The translations under genes and the position numbers were made by a program. Source: Saccharomycopsis malanga (taxonomy: Eukaryota; Ascomycota; Saccharomycetes; Ascoideales; Saccharomycopsidaceae). From it: 64,000 nucleotides of DNA. Positions 20,210 to 30,399 of the stretch are shown one piece after another. A model generated the notes under the pieces. That model was not told where the DNA came from. It did not search any database and saw only the letters and a program-made list of their open reading frames with translations. The stretch's first letter is position 1, and the number at the start of each line of letters is the position of its first letter. The DNA is taken from NCBI GenBank assembly GCA_004014935.1, contig CP025326.1:1302001-1366000 (forward strand). The letters run 5' to 3'.

Positions 20210-23200
20210 ATGGTATGTTTTTTCTAGTGCATCATCCAAGTGGTGATTGCGCGTGGTATTTATACGGGACTGCTAAATAGGGGAATGGACAAGAACGTTG
20301 AGCCAACAATTCATTGTCTTTTAGAATGATATAGATCATGTTTCGCTCATGTCCTACTCGAGCAAACCCTATTATTTCGCGTCAAGCGTCGCGTCAAGCT
20401 TAATACTAACTGCAAACAGGTTCTTTACAAGCGAAAACCAGTCATATATCAGAACCCACCGCCCTTGCCCGAAGACACCAGTATCAAGGTGTGGCATATT
20501 CCAGAAACCAAAGAATGGTTTTACAAGTACGATGAGTATTTACAGAGAATAGATTATTACATGAAACGCAAATTTGTGTGTGAGATTACAGGCAATTCAT
20601 GTTTTACTTATTTTGAGGCCTTAGAGTCCGAGAAAAATGAGATGGAAAAGGTCGAGAAGCATTTTCCAGAGCCTTTGAAGGAGCCAGTGCTTCGTTTTGT
20701 TCAATTCTCGACTGTTCCACGGTTGGACTTATTGGTTGATTTGGTGTATTCCAAGTTTAAAAACGACTTTTATCCAGGCGAAAATGTTCTTGTTCGGTTC
20801 CAGGATACCAAGAAAGCAGTCAAGATAAAGGAAAAAGCGCGTTTCAATGCATTTGTAGACGAGTTTGGCCTTCCAAGACCCGGGTATTGTAGCTACAGAG
20901 TGTCCTTCGACAATAATGCAGAAATTACGGTAGATGAATCAAGTCTTTCCAGAGACAGATCGCATTTCACGAAATGGTATGTCAAAACATTTATCAAACT
21001 TAGTGTCTCTAGATCGAGCAAAATCGGAGCTCCGTGGGTTGTTCGTGAACAGTTCGCATCCAAATACAGAATACCAATGGAGTATCCTGCTCATCTCCAA
21101 AGCTTTGCTCCTAAACCACAGCCTCTTAAACAGTTGAAATTGGCCAAGAAGAGACCAAGCACCGTCCCTATTGTTCAATTACAAGCGGCTGTCAAGCAGA
21201 AAGCAAAGCGTTCACATACTTATGATGAGCCTAAGAAGTTTGTACCATTGAAGGTGAAACCTGTCAAGCAGCCTAACGAAACTGTTGATGCTAAACTGAC
21301 AAAAAAGAAGCCATTGAAGAATGGAGCAAAGAAAACGCCGCTAGTTGATGTTAATGTTATTAACGTCGCCCCAGCATCAGAATCAGAAACTCCTTCGTAT
21401 GTTGGTCCTAAGCCACCTTTAGCCGCTGTACAGAAGGTAGCAGGTGTAGAAAAGATGGCCCAGTTGCAAAACTTGGGCTCATTTCTTGATGTATATGCGC
21501 CAAAGAAGTCCATCGTAGACGATTTGCAAATCCCATATCATAACAATTATAGTATCGCGAATTATAAAGGTGATAATTTAAAAGATTTTAATTATTTCAA
21601 CAAACCATTATTGACGAAAATTCCTGAATTTCAAGCTTGTATATCAGAAGCTTTGCAATCCTGGCTATTTTTCAACGTGTACCATAACGCATTAATTATC
21701 GATACTTTCACATTCGATGACTTTGTTAATGCCTTCAAACTTGGCAATGTCAAGAATTTGGAGTTGCTTCATGAAATATTCTGCTCAGCATTGAGTTGTA
21801 TCATACTAGGCGCCAATGAAAATCCTGATACAAGAATCAAAGGATATGAATATGATCTCAAAGCCGACCCTGAATATTCCAATGATGCAAAAGCTACTAA
21901 TGGAGGAAAAAGCACTGATAATGCAGATGATGATGAGCATATCACTGACTTGAATGACTTTTTAGTGCCCACCAACGGTGATTATGAAAATGAAGATTAT
22001 TTGTTGATCACCATTCCTCCAGATGAAAGTTATTTCGACTTGAGCGAAGAAAGTGATACGGAAGGTGAAGAAGAGGAGGAAGAGGAGGAAGAAGATGAAA
22101 AGACCACAGAAGATTCCGACGACATCAAGCAGCATGTTGACAAGAATATTAAGAAGGAGGGCATCGACAAAGATGTGAAAAAAGAGAATTTTCAAAATGA
22201 CATTAAGAAAGAGCACATTAAACAAGAGACCAAACGTTCTCGTGTTACACAAAAGAGCAAAGATCCAAATAATTATGGTCTTGATTTTAATATTTATGAG
22301 AATATTGAACTTGTCAAAAATAATAAGCTTGTTGTAGCTTCGTGTGGACTAGAAGAGGCAGGTGAAAGGAACCAAAAAAATGCTGAAGAAGAAAAAGAAG
22401 AAGAAAAACAAGACATTGATGAGGAGACTCATAATGCTGCAAAATATTTGTATTATAGAAATATTTCATGGCAGGAAAGACTTTATAAGCGAAATTTCAA
22501 GGACGGTGGTTGGATAATAATATTGGTTGGTGTTCTTTCACTTGTTCAAGATGTCAAAAAGTACAAAACTCTTGTAAACCAAATCTTAGAGATTCTTGCG
22601 CCTAAAAAACAAACTGCGTCACCTAACAATATCCAAAACCAGTTTTACAACAAGTTGCCTTTAGAGTTGAAAATAAAAGCACTTAATTTACTATGTGAAT
22701 TGCTTGTTGAGGGAAAAATTATCAGAAGTTATATTGACAATGCGATGGAAGAAGCCACCAAACTTAGAAGAGATCGTTTGGATATTGTAAGAGAGTACAA
22801 GGCAGTTATGGAGGATGCTCGTGATTTGAATGCCGAATGTATAACTTTATTATCGCAGTGGAAAAAAGATAAGAAATCCAACCCTGTTCCTGTGGCCACT
22901 CAAGAAAACGATACTCCAGATGCAACTGATGGAAAGAACAAGAGAAGAAGAAGAAACTACACTTTGAGAGTTGAAGCCACTGAAGATGAACTAGCATTTG
23001 CTAAAGTCAGTCCTTCATTCAAAAAGAAGCTTGATGAGCGGACCAAAATCATTGCCAAGAGCGATGAATTGCGTATTGCTCGGAAAAAGGTGGAGCGTAA
23101 GTTGGTAGAAATTGACTGTCCTAGAATAAGACAGATTGGAAAAGACAATTTGTTTAATAGATATTGGTGGTTCGAACATAATGGTTTACCTATACTTGGA

Positions 23201-24331
23201 AAACAAGCGAAAAGCCTTAATGACGGCGCTGAGGACGAAGAAGAAGATGACGACGGTGCGGACATTCAAGAAGAAACATATTTGATGGGAAGATTATGGG
23301 TATCAGGACCTAGCTTCGATGATAATTATTCTCTTTTGAATATTATGGAAAAAGACATTGAGAACTATTATCTCATCAAGCATAGTTTGGAAGAGAAGGT
23401 TGATCGTCCAAAGGCAGAGAATCAAAAAGTAATAAAACCAGAATTGGTAGAATCTAAGCTTAATGATGACTTATCTTCAAAGCTTCCATTATCTTTTATT
23501 GTTGCTTCTAGAGAAATCTTTGACTTGCAATTTTCTGAAGGCGGCTCTACTGTCAAAGATAAAGACGGAAATTTAATTTATGTTGCTGGTGATGTTGATA
23601 TAGCCAAAAGACTTCTTCCTGCCCAACGTAAACTTATAGAAGAAAGGCCACTGCCCCTTCTTTCTACTCAAGACTGGCGTTATTACGATTCCAAGAAACA
23701 AATTGATGATCTTATTAAATCCTTAAATCCATGGGGTAAGCGAGAATCTAATCTTCGCAAGGAGTTGATAAATTTGAGAGAAGCAATTTTTGCAAGCATT
23801 CAAGCAAGAAGAAAAGCTCTTTTATTAGACTCTCCTCCAGAAGAAGAACAAGAGTTACAAAGAATAATTGAAAACACTTGTATTTCGGAAACTGAAAGTG
23901 AGAATGATAGTGATGAGGATGTTGAGTCTGACAAGGAGAAAAGTTCAGTGGAAAGTGAAGTGGAAAGCGAAATAGAAAACGAATCACTCTCACCATTAAA
24001 AAGACGTACTAGAAACTTGGTTGCTCAGGAACAAGCAAAAATAAAAAAAGTGGAGCGGAAACGTGAAGCCAAAGAAAAGGAAACAGGGGAATCAAGCAAG
24101 CGATTGTCCAAACGTGAATTGAAAAGAAAACGCATTGAAGCTCATATGGAGAAAAAGAACCAACATCTCAACGATGTCAAAAATTTGATCAGCTTGCAAC
24201 AAGATAGAGAAAGAGAACGTTGTATTGAATGGGTTAATTCCTGTGCCAAAGAAAGATTAGGCCATACGCATTATGAGGGCCCTCCAAAGCCAAAGATTAC
24301 CGCTGTTGCAAAGAAGAGAGGAAGAAAATGA
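20210..24331 (+). CDS. ITC1: ISW2 chromatin-remodelling complex subunit Itc1, spliced
   Basis: Itc1 is the ACF1-like partner of the Isw2 ATPase; the complex slides nucleosomes to repress genes. Exon 1 (20210-20212) is just the ATG, and exon 2 is 20420-24331, giving 1304 aa (1264 in S. cerevisiae). The N-terminus VLYKRKPVIYQNPPPLP and VWHIPETKEWFYKYDEYLQR form the WAC domain (about 5-125). A basic linker follows. The DDT domain is at about 395-455 (LLTKIPEF onwards). Acidic Glu-rich runs come next, then WHIM-type motifs (RQIGKDNLFNRYWWF, WRYYDSKKQIDDLIKSLNPWGKRE) and a basic coiled-coil tail. Without splicing the conserved first residues would be lost. Confidence 0.95.
20213..20419 (+). other. 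Spliceosomal intron of ITC1, directly after the ATG
   Basis: The 207-nt intron has donor GTATGT right after the start codon, branch box TACTAAC at 20404-20410 and acceptor ACAG 9 nt after the branch box. Confidence 0.94.
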
Positions 24332-24751
24332 ACATTTAGTTTTAAAAGTAATGTATATTAGTATTGTTAAATTTTGGCGTAGAATATGATAAAACTTTGT
24401 ACATTTATACCTGTTCGATAACATTGTGAATAGCGGAATACTGGACAGAGAGAGGGTGTCATTAAGGAAGTATGACTTCCATGGCAGCATTGTTTGATGT
24501 AGGACAAGCCAGGAGCAAGTCACATCTGGCTAAAAGGAGTTACCTTGTCAGTCAATCTCCTCCCATACAAATCTTTTGAAATTGTCTATCAAAATAAGGA
24601 CTACAATTTGCATCAAAGATAACAAGTACGCCATGGACCAGTAAAATATACACATAACAAGACTATTTTAAAAAACACAACAAATTCATATACTACTAGT
24701 TTTCTTCAATAAAAAAATACAAACTGTAATCATACATTTAAGATACAAAAA
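24332..24751. other. ITC1/PUS1 convergent gap
   Basis: This is a 420-bp AT-rich gap between two 3' ends. I see no gene or repeat in it. Confidence 0.55.
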
Positions 24752-26509
24752 TTACTCTTCGACTACAGGAGTGCTTTCGGGCTTTTCGTTTGGAAGCTCA
24801 ATTTCCTTGCCTACTGGCAAACTCTGGTCTTTGGAAATTCCCTTAGCGGTCAAGAAGTCAAAAATCGGTTCTCCGTTGAAGTTATCTATGAAACCATAGA
24901 AACCATGAAACACGTTTTCCTTAACTTCTTCACCGTAGATTTTATCATAAATGTACTTTTTCTTGAACTCCAACATTTCGGTTTCGAAATTGTTGAAATT
25001 AAGCTCGTTATAGCCAAACTTGGTAAGTTTCGAGTTGTACCCATCGTAAACAGGACATTCAAGCAACAAGCCAAGTGCCGGTGCCTTAGGAACGTTGATT
25101 CTAGTTTTATCAAAAGCTTCAACAATTCTTCCCAATGGACAACCAGTTCTTATGACCAAAGAAGCCATTCCAATCATCTTCCGTATTTGATGCAACATAA
25201 ACGATTGACCGTGGATCTTGATAGAAACCCATTCAGTGTTTTCTATGACAAAAGGTTCAGAAACCTTGGTGGAAATCATAAACCGACCAGCGCTTGGATC
25301 TTTGAAATCCTTACCAACGGTGAAATTGTGAAAGTTATGGTGACCAAGATAAAGGTTCATTGCTGATTGGAAAAGGTCCAATCTTTCTTTTGAGATTCTG
25401 TAGGATCTTCTGATCTTGTTTTCGATCTGTTTCACTTTTCTGATGAATCTGAAATTTTCACTGTTCTCATCAAACTTGTCTTCCTTGAGAAGAAGTTGAG
25501 CCTTGTCTATTTCCTCTTGAGTGACACCTTCTTTCAACAAGCTCTTATTTACAGTTTTCCACCAATGCTCACCTTCTGGATCATCTCTGGAAATACCTGG
25601 ATAAGTCTTTTTCATCTCAAGAACCTTGCTACCTAACACTGAGGTTGGTTTTGGTGGAAGCAAAGCATAAGTAGGCAAAAGATACTCATAAATTCTGGAA
25701 CTACACATTTTTCTGCAGTCAAAACTTTTGTTTACTCTTTCGATGCCCCAAACACGGATTTGCTCAGGCAAACACTTGTTGATTTCGGCTACAATCTCCT
25801 CGTTTTTCTTTCCATCTTCCATGATGATCTTCAAGGAAATGACATTACCAGCAGCATGAACACCCTTGTCAGTTCTTGCGGCTCTCATGAACGCATTCTT
25901 CTTCAAATCGGTAGAGTTGGCCTTGGACACAGCGCCTGATTTGATCAAAGCGTCGAAAATGGCCCCTTCAATGGTAGGCTTTGGCGGATTGAGTTGCATT
26001 CCATGGTATCCAGTACCACAATATCCGATCATCATGGCAACCTTCCGTTTTGGTTTTCTTTCTTCCTTTGGAATCACATTACCTTCGGCATCATACAACA
26101 CAGGGGCAGGCTCGAATCTGGATTGTTAGTATAAACGATGCCAACATCGAATTGCGAAATATCAAAAACATACACACGTTCTATTATAGGCCTCTGCTTT
26201 CTCCGTCTTTTGTCTCTTGTTATTGTTAAACCGACTGTCTGCTTTCCGACCCTTTTTAGATCCGTCAGTTGGTTGAGTTCTTTCGGAAATATCAGTCTTG
26301 GAATCCTCAGAATCAAATTTTGCATCAACCGTTTCAACATCCTGCTTTCCTTGAGTCTTACCAATTTCTTCTTTTGCACCCTCTTCTTTCACCCCCTCAA
26401 TAATGGTCGGTTCTTCTACCTTAGAACCAGCAACACACTCCTCTTTGGAGACTTTATTATCAATATTAACCTTCTCGTTGCTCATTTTTCCAGTCTTGAT
26501 AATCGTCAT
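24752..26509 (-). CDS. PUS1: tRNA pseudouridine synthase Pus1, spliced
   Basis: Pus1 converts several uridines in tRNAs, U2 snRNA and mRNAs to pseudouridine in the nucleus. It is a TruA-family enzyme of about 564 aa (544 in S. cerevisiae). Exon 1 is 26174-26509 and exon 2 is 24752-26110. The charged N-terminus leads into IGYCGTGYHGMQ, the catalytic-Asp motif ARTDKGVHAAGN, CSSRIYEYLLPT, and SFMLHQIRKMIG near the C-terminus. The exon junction has two in-frame solutions (donor GTATGT with acceptor GAG, or donor GTGTGT with acceptor CCAG) that differ by one residue. I prefer GTATGT. A second ATG eight codons in is also possible. It is divergent from NIP7. Confidence 0.94.
26111..26173 (-). other. 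Spliceosomal intron of PUS1 (boundaries have two options)
   Basis: The branch box TACTAAC is perfect. The coordinates use donor GTATGT with an acceptor 14 nt past the branch box. The alternative is donor GTGTGT (intron 26118-26177) with acceptor CCAG 7 nt past it. Both keep the frame; mixing them does not. Confidence 0.8.
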
Positions 26510-26563
26510 TCCACCCTTCTCTCTTAAATGGTCTTTTATCCTCCTGTCTCTATACTTTCAGAG

Positions 26564-26640
26564 AATTTTTCACCGAGTGAAAAATTGGGTTACCCAGCCG
26601 AAGCTCATCGGGAATTTTTTTTTTTTCATGAAAATTTGAG
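26564..26640. promoter_or_regulatory. PAC and RRPE-like motifs in the PUS1-NIP7 divergent promoter
   Basis: The perfect inverted repeat AATTTTTCAC-CGA-GTGAAAAATT (26564-26586) places two RRPE-like boxes back to back. A PAC-like GCTCATCG follows at 26603-26610, and a third TGAAAATTT at about 26629. PAC and RRPE are the paired promoter elements of yeast ribosome-biogenesis genes, which suits NIP7 and PUS1. Confidence 0.6.
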
Positions 26641-26711
26641 TATAAGTGCTGTAGTATAATATTAAGTAGTGAGATACATTATAAAGTCGATATTAGCAGT
26701 AAACATATAAA

Positions 26712-27257
26712 ATGAGACAATTAACTGAAGAGGAAACCAAGGTGGTTTTTGAGAAGCTTGCGAACTATATCGGGAGAAACATTGCATTTCTTATAGACAA
26801 TAAGGAGGACCCTCATGTGTTCAGACTACAGAAAGATCGTGTCTATTATGTTTCTGAAAAAATAGCCAATCTTGCCACTTCTGTACAGAGATCCAGCTTG
26901 ATGTCGTTGGGAATCTGTTTTGGGAAGTTCACAAAGACAGGCAAGTTCAAGCTCCATATAACGTCGTTGGAATATCTCAGCAAGTTTGCCAAGTACAAGG
27001 TATGGATCAAGCAGAACGGTGAGATGCCTTTCTTGTATGGTAACCATGTTTTGAAGGCCCACGTTGGTAGAATGAGCGATGATATCCCAGAACACGCCGG
27101 TTGTATCATTTACTCCATGAACGACGTGCCGTTGGGATTCGGTGTCAGTGCTAAGAGCACTCTTGAGACCAAAAACTTGGCTCCTACTGGTATAGTTGCA
27201 TTCAGACAGGCCGATATTGGCGAATATTTGAGAGACGAAGATACTTTATTCACGTAA
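26712..27257 (+). CDS. NIP7: 60S ribosome biogenesis factor Nip7
   Basis: Nip7 binds pre-60S particles and is needed for 27S pre-rRNA processing in the nucleolus. The product is 181 aa, the same as in S. cerevisiae. The N-terminal half carries MRQLTEEET, the IGRNIAFLID block and LMSLGICFGKFTKTGKF. The C-terminal half is the PUA RNA-binding domain (about 95-170), with YGNHVLKAHVGRM, DDIPEHAGCIIY and PLGFGVSAKST. There is no intron. It shares a 202-bp promoter region with PUS1. Confidence 0.97.
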   Translation: MRQLTEEETKVVFEKLANYIGRNIAFLIDNKEDPHVFRLQKDRVYYVSEKIANLATSVQRSSLMSLGICFGKFTKTGKFKLHITSLEYLSKFAKYKVWIKQNGEMPFLYGNHVLKAHVGRMSDDIPEHAGCIIYSMNDVPLGFGVSAKSTLETKNLAPTGIVAFRQADIGEYLRDEDTLFT

Positions 27258-27482
27258 GACGTTGTTTCTCGGTTGTCTGCTTTTTAATACTTCTTTTTCT
27301 ATCTATTTTGTATCATTTTTCATCCTGTTTGGTTAGTCATTGTCAATGTACATTTTATAATTTTGTTTGGTTTGAGCGTTTTTGTATTATATTTGTCGTG
27401 TTTTTCCCTTTCTGGATTTAGAAAAAAAATTGACTAGGACAGTTAAAAGTCATACATTTTTTTACAACAAATTGTTTAGCCG
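27258..27482. other. NIP7 3' flank
   Basis: AT-rich 3' flank of NIP7 leading into SINE-like copy B. No gene is seen. Confidence 0.5.
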
Positions 27483-27672
27483 AGATTGGATGGCTCAGTG
27501 GCTAGTGGTCTCAGAGAAGGGAAAAAGAGCTTGCAGCATAGTAGTAGTCTTGGAAAGAAGAAAATGACCTAACAGCTCGAGGGTGAGAAGATTATGATCA
27601 ACAGGACATAATAGCGCGTATATACGAAGCTGATATTTACTGGGCTTGAAATATATGATACTATTATAAATG
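27483..27672 (+). mobile_element. SINE-like tRNA-derived element, copy B
   Basis: It starts GGATGGCTCAGTGGCTAGTG, matching the tRNA-like head and A box of copy A, and continues CTCAGAGAAG. After a diverged insert it regains homology at ATGACCTAACAGCTCGAG, AGAAGATTATGATCA and ACAGGACATAAT. It ends with ATACGAAGCTGATATTTACT and GGGCTTGAAATATATGATA, the same tail as copy A. The B box is lost. A possible 6-bp target-site duplication is ATTGTT on each side. It lies between NIP7 and RSM23, about 225 bp past the NIP7 stop. Confidence 0.65.
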
Positions 27673-28125
27673 AGATTGTTCAAAAGTACCAATGTGCTTT
27701 TTTTACTACAGAGTTACTTTATGTTTATAAATCTTTGATATTTACAACATATGAGCTGAAAATTTATTTAGCCATATTCTGGAAGATGGGAGCTGGCTAC
27801 CTATCTCATTTTATGAAAAAGAAGAGCCAGCATACCAATTTCTACTACTCAAAAAGTGCTCTGTAAATTATGGTGTTGGTATTAATTCATATAGCTTTAT
27901 CAAAAGTTCTTGATCATTCTTCTATGTTTTGGTGCAATTGTCAATACCCATTGCACCTGTGTCACTATATACTCCACCAGGCCTTTTGTAAGCATCCTTT
28001 CAGAATCAAGACTGAATATTCTTTTCATCTAGCCACGCATCTTTACATTTCTCACCAACATACAATCCAAAAATATACAGTTCAGTAGGCCTTGTTAAAC
28101 GTATATACAGAATTAAACACATTAC
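27673..28125. other. Gap between SINE-like copy B and RSM23
   Basis: AT-rich sequence with no recognisable gene. The 72-codon frame at 27870-28088 matches nothing and looks like chance. Confidence 0.5.
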
Positions 28126-29496
28126 CTAGTACAAAAGGTTACAAGCTTTAATAAGCTCCCTTGGGTTACCGTTACCACTCAAAAAGTATTTCTGGTCATT
28201 CAATTTGTTGAGATTCAAACCTTCGTCTTCAACAAACTCCTTGTCTTGTTCGATTATCAAACCACTGTCCAAATAAAAGTTCACTAATTCTTTAACATCT
28301 TCCTTTGGCAACTTTTCCACATTGACAACACGGAATTTAGATCCTGTGGTGAGGTAATCGGCATAAGGTTGGTAAAATTCTTCCTTATGATCAAAAGGAT
28401 TGTATTTATCAAGACCAAATGGAACACTCAACGACTTAGTAACACGATAGGTTGCACTGGTAGATAGTATCAAACCACCTTTTTTGAATTTGACTTTATC
28501 GGAACATAAATCAAAGAGGAATTTTGCAACTTGCAACTTGTCTACAAGCATCTTGTTAAAGTCTGGAAGTCTGTAATCCGAAAATGCCGACTCGGTAAGA
28601 GCATTGAAGTCGTCGACAGCGACATAGACAGGATGACTTGATTGTTGTTGCAATTCCTCAATAAAGTTCTTGAATACATTTGGATAGAGAAACTTGGGAA
28701 CTTTGGAAGAAACACCAGTTGCTAGCAAATCATAAAGAGTATTGGTGCCTTTGTTGAGTTTTATGGTGTTGTAAGAATATGTATTGGATAATGGAATTTG
28801 GGAAAGCAAATCTTTGTTGGCCTTGTAAGTTTTAGTCAATAGTTTTTTCAAATAGGTTGGCTGCTCATAAAGCTTGGTGTTTGAATTTTGCGAATATTCA
28901 TAGCTTCCCTCTATTATTTCTTTAGAATTAGAAATGGCTATGACAATTGCATCTTTGTTGATGAGGTAGTTCTCAACTTGAGCCAACATGGTGGACTTAC
29001 CAATACCAGACTCGCCAAACAATACAAACTTATTACAAGAAGAATCCTGGTCATAGTTTTGTTCTAAATGAGTTATGACTTGCAAAGTTTCATTTCTTAC
29101 AAGAGACACATTGGTTGAAAATAATTCGTTGAATTGCGCTTTTTTGAACGACCCCAAATGCGACAACTTGGCAATAGCTTTATCGTTGAACTTGAAGATC
29201 TTGTTTCCCTCTCCCCTGGCATTTCCAACCAACTTCAATACCTGTGTATTTTCAAAAGCTGGGGTATCAAATACCCCTCCAGCTCTGTCCTTGAATCTCT
29301 TACTGTTCACATACTCAAAAAACGTCTTGTTGGCGCCCTTCTGGCCCTTTTTTCTGTGGAGTGATGGATTGAATGGCTTTCTTTCTGGAGCCTTTGGGTT
29401 GGCAGCATATGATACCGCATCGATATGGAAAGAGCGGACCTTTATACCACTCTTGGTACCGCCTTTGAGACCCGCTTTGATGGTGTGTCTGAGCAT
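28126..29496 (-). CDS. RSM23: Mitochondrial small-subunit ribosomal protein mS29 (Rsm23/DAP3 type)
   Basis: mS29 is the GTP-binding protein of the mitochondrial small ribosomal subunit, homologous to human DAP3. The product is 456 aa (450 in S. cerevisiae). The first 25 residues are basic and hydroxylated, like a mitochondrial presequence. The P-loop GESGIGKST lies at about residue 160, followed by a Walker-B-like YVAVDDFNAL. The C-terminus holds GNPRELIKACNLL. The start is the first ATG at 29496; the frame extends upstream without ATG. A Cbf1-type octamer lies 125 bp upstream, a motif linked to mitochondrial genes in several yeasts. Confidence 0.92.
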   Translation of the reverse strand: MLRHTIKAGLKGGTKSGIKVRSFHIDAVSYAANPKAPERKPFNPSLHRKKGQKGANKTFFEYVNSKRFKDRAGGVFDTPAFENTQVLKLVGNARGEGNKIFKFNDKAIAKLSHLGSFKKAQFNELFSTNVSLVRNETLQVITHLEQNYDQDSSCNKFVLFGESGIGKSTMLAQVENYLINKDAIVIAISNSKEIIEGSYEYSQNSNTKLYEQPTYLKKLLTKTYKANKDLLSQIPLSNTYSYNTIKLNKGTNTLYDLLATGVSSKVPKFLYPNVFKNFIEELQQQSSHPVYVAVDDFNALTESAFSDYRLPDFNKMLVDKLQVAKFLFDLCSDKVKFKKGGLILSTSATYRVTKSLSVPFGLDKYNPFDHKEEFYQPYADYLTTGSKFRVVNVEKLPKEDVKELVNFYLDSGLIIEQDKEFVEDEGLNLNKLNDQKYFLSGNGNPRELIKACNLLY

Positions 29497-29620
29497 CTGT
29501 AATAAACCTTTTATATATAACCAATGCACACAGCAAAACGACTGACTTTTGACAGAGATCAACAGATTCCTCTATGTTAACACTGAAAATGCTGAAAAAT
29601 TTTGTCGTTAACTATATGAT

Positions 29621-29628
29621 CATGTGAC
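29621..29628. promoter_or_regulatory. Cbf1-type site upstream of RSM23
   Basis: CATGTGAC is the reverse complement of GTCACATG and matches RTCACRTG. It lies 125 bp upstream of the RSM23 ATG. Confidence 0.5.
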
Positions 29629-30282
29629 TGGATGCACATATATCGTGGATACGCATTATACTGCAGAAAGGTACATATATATATACACCATGCATATTAA
29701 AGTACTTTCAGTTTATCGACAAATATAGTGATTGAGCATTTGAGATTTCAAGATTTATTGAGCTTATAGTAAAATGGGATATTTTAATTGTCTGTTATAG
29801 CAAAACATTCCATTGCACAGTCTTAAGAAAGTGCTTAGCCGCACAAGGCATGGATTAAACGATATTCAACTTTAGTCTTCAGTCACCAAAATCAACTGCA
29901 ATATACTGAGGGGTCCTTCAATATTCAGCAATGCTAAATCAAGCCAGTAAGACATGTCGCTATGGTATTTAACAAAGAAATGGAACCTTTTAGGAAACGT
30001 TTAGGTATGTTATGCATGGTGGGCCACCGCGAACCTCGTCTAAGTTGCGACTTAACGTTTACGCCAATGTACAGAAAATCTGAGGGCTGGCAATGTCTCA
30101 GTAGACTGTGCTGATGCTACCAAGGCCACAAGTTCTTAATAAGATTAAAAATTCCTGGTACAACTTTTTTTTCCTGTAGCTTTGCCCTCTTGGTTTGCAT
30201 CAGGTTTATAAACAATTCTAGTTGCTTTCACAGGGCAACAATAAGACTACAGGGGCTTCATAGCCAACACTGGCTGATATAC

Positions 30283-30290
30283 TATATAAA
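30283..30290 (+). promoter_or_regulatory. TATA box of the four-pass membrane protein gene
   Basis: TATATAAA lies 110 bp upstream of the ATG at 30400. The position fits a Pol II promoter. Confidence 0.5.
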
Positions 30291-30399
30291 ATAAAGAACG
30301 CAGAAGGTAGAATTCTGTATTGATACCCAGACTTTAGAACAAGCACATAAGGACAGTCCCTGAAAAGACAATCCAGGCAGATACCCTAATCAGACCACC

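Larger units (their letters stand above)
29497..30399. other. Divergent promoter region RSM23 / membrane protein
   Basis: This 0.9-kb region holds the Cbf1-type site for RSM23 (29621-29628) and a TATA box for the plus-strand gene (30283-30290). No gene is seen. Confidence 0.55.
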
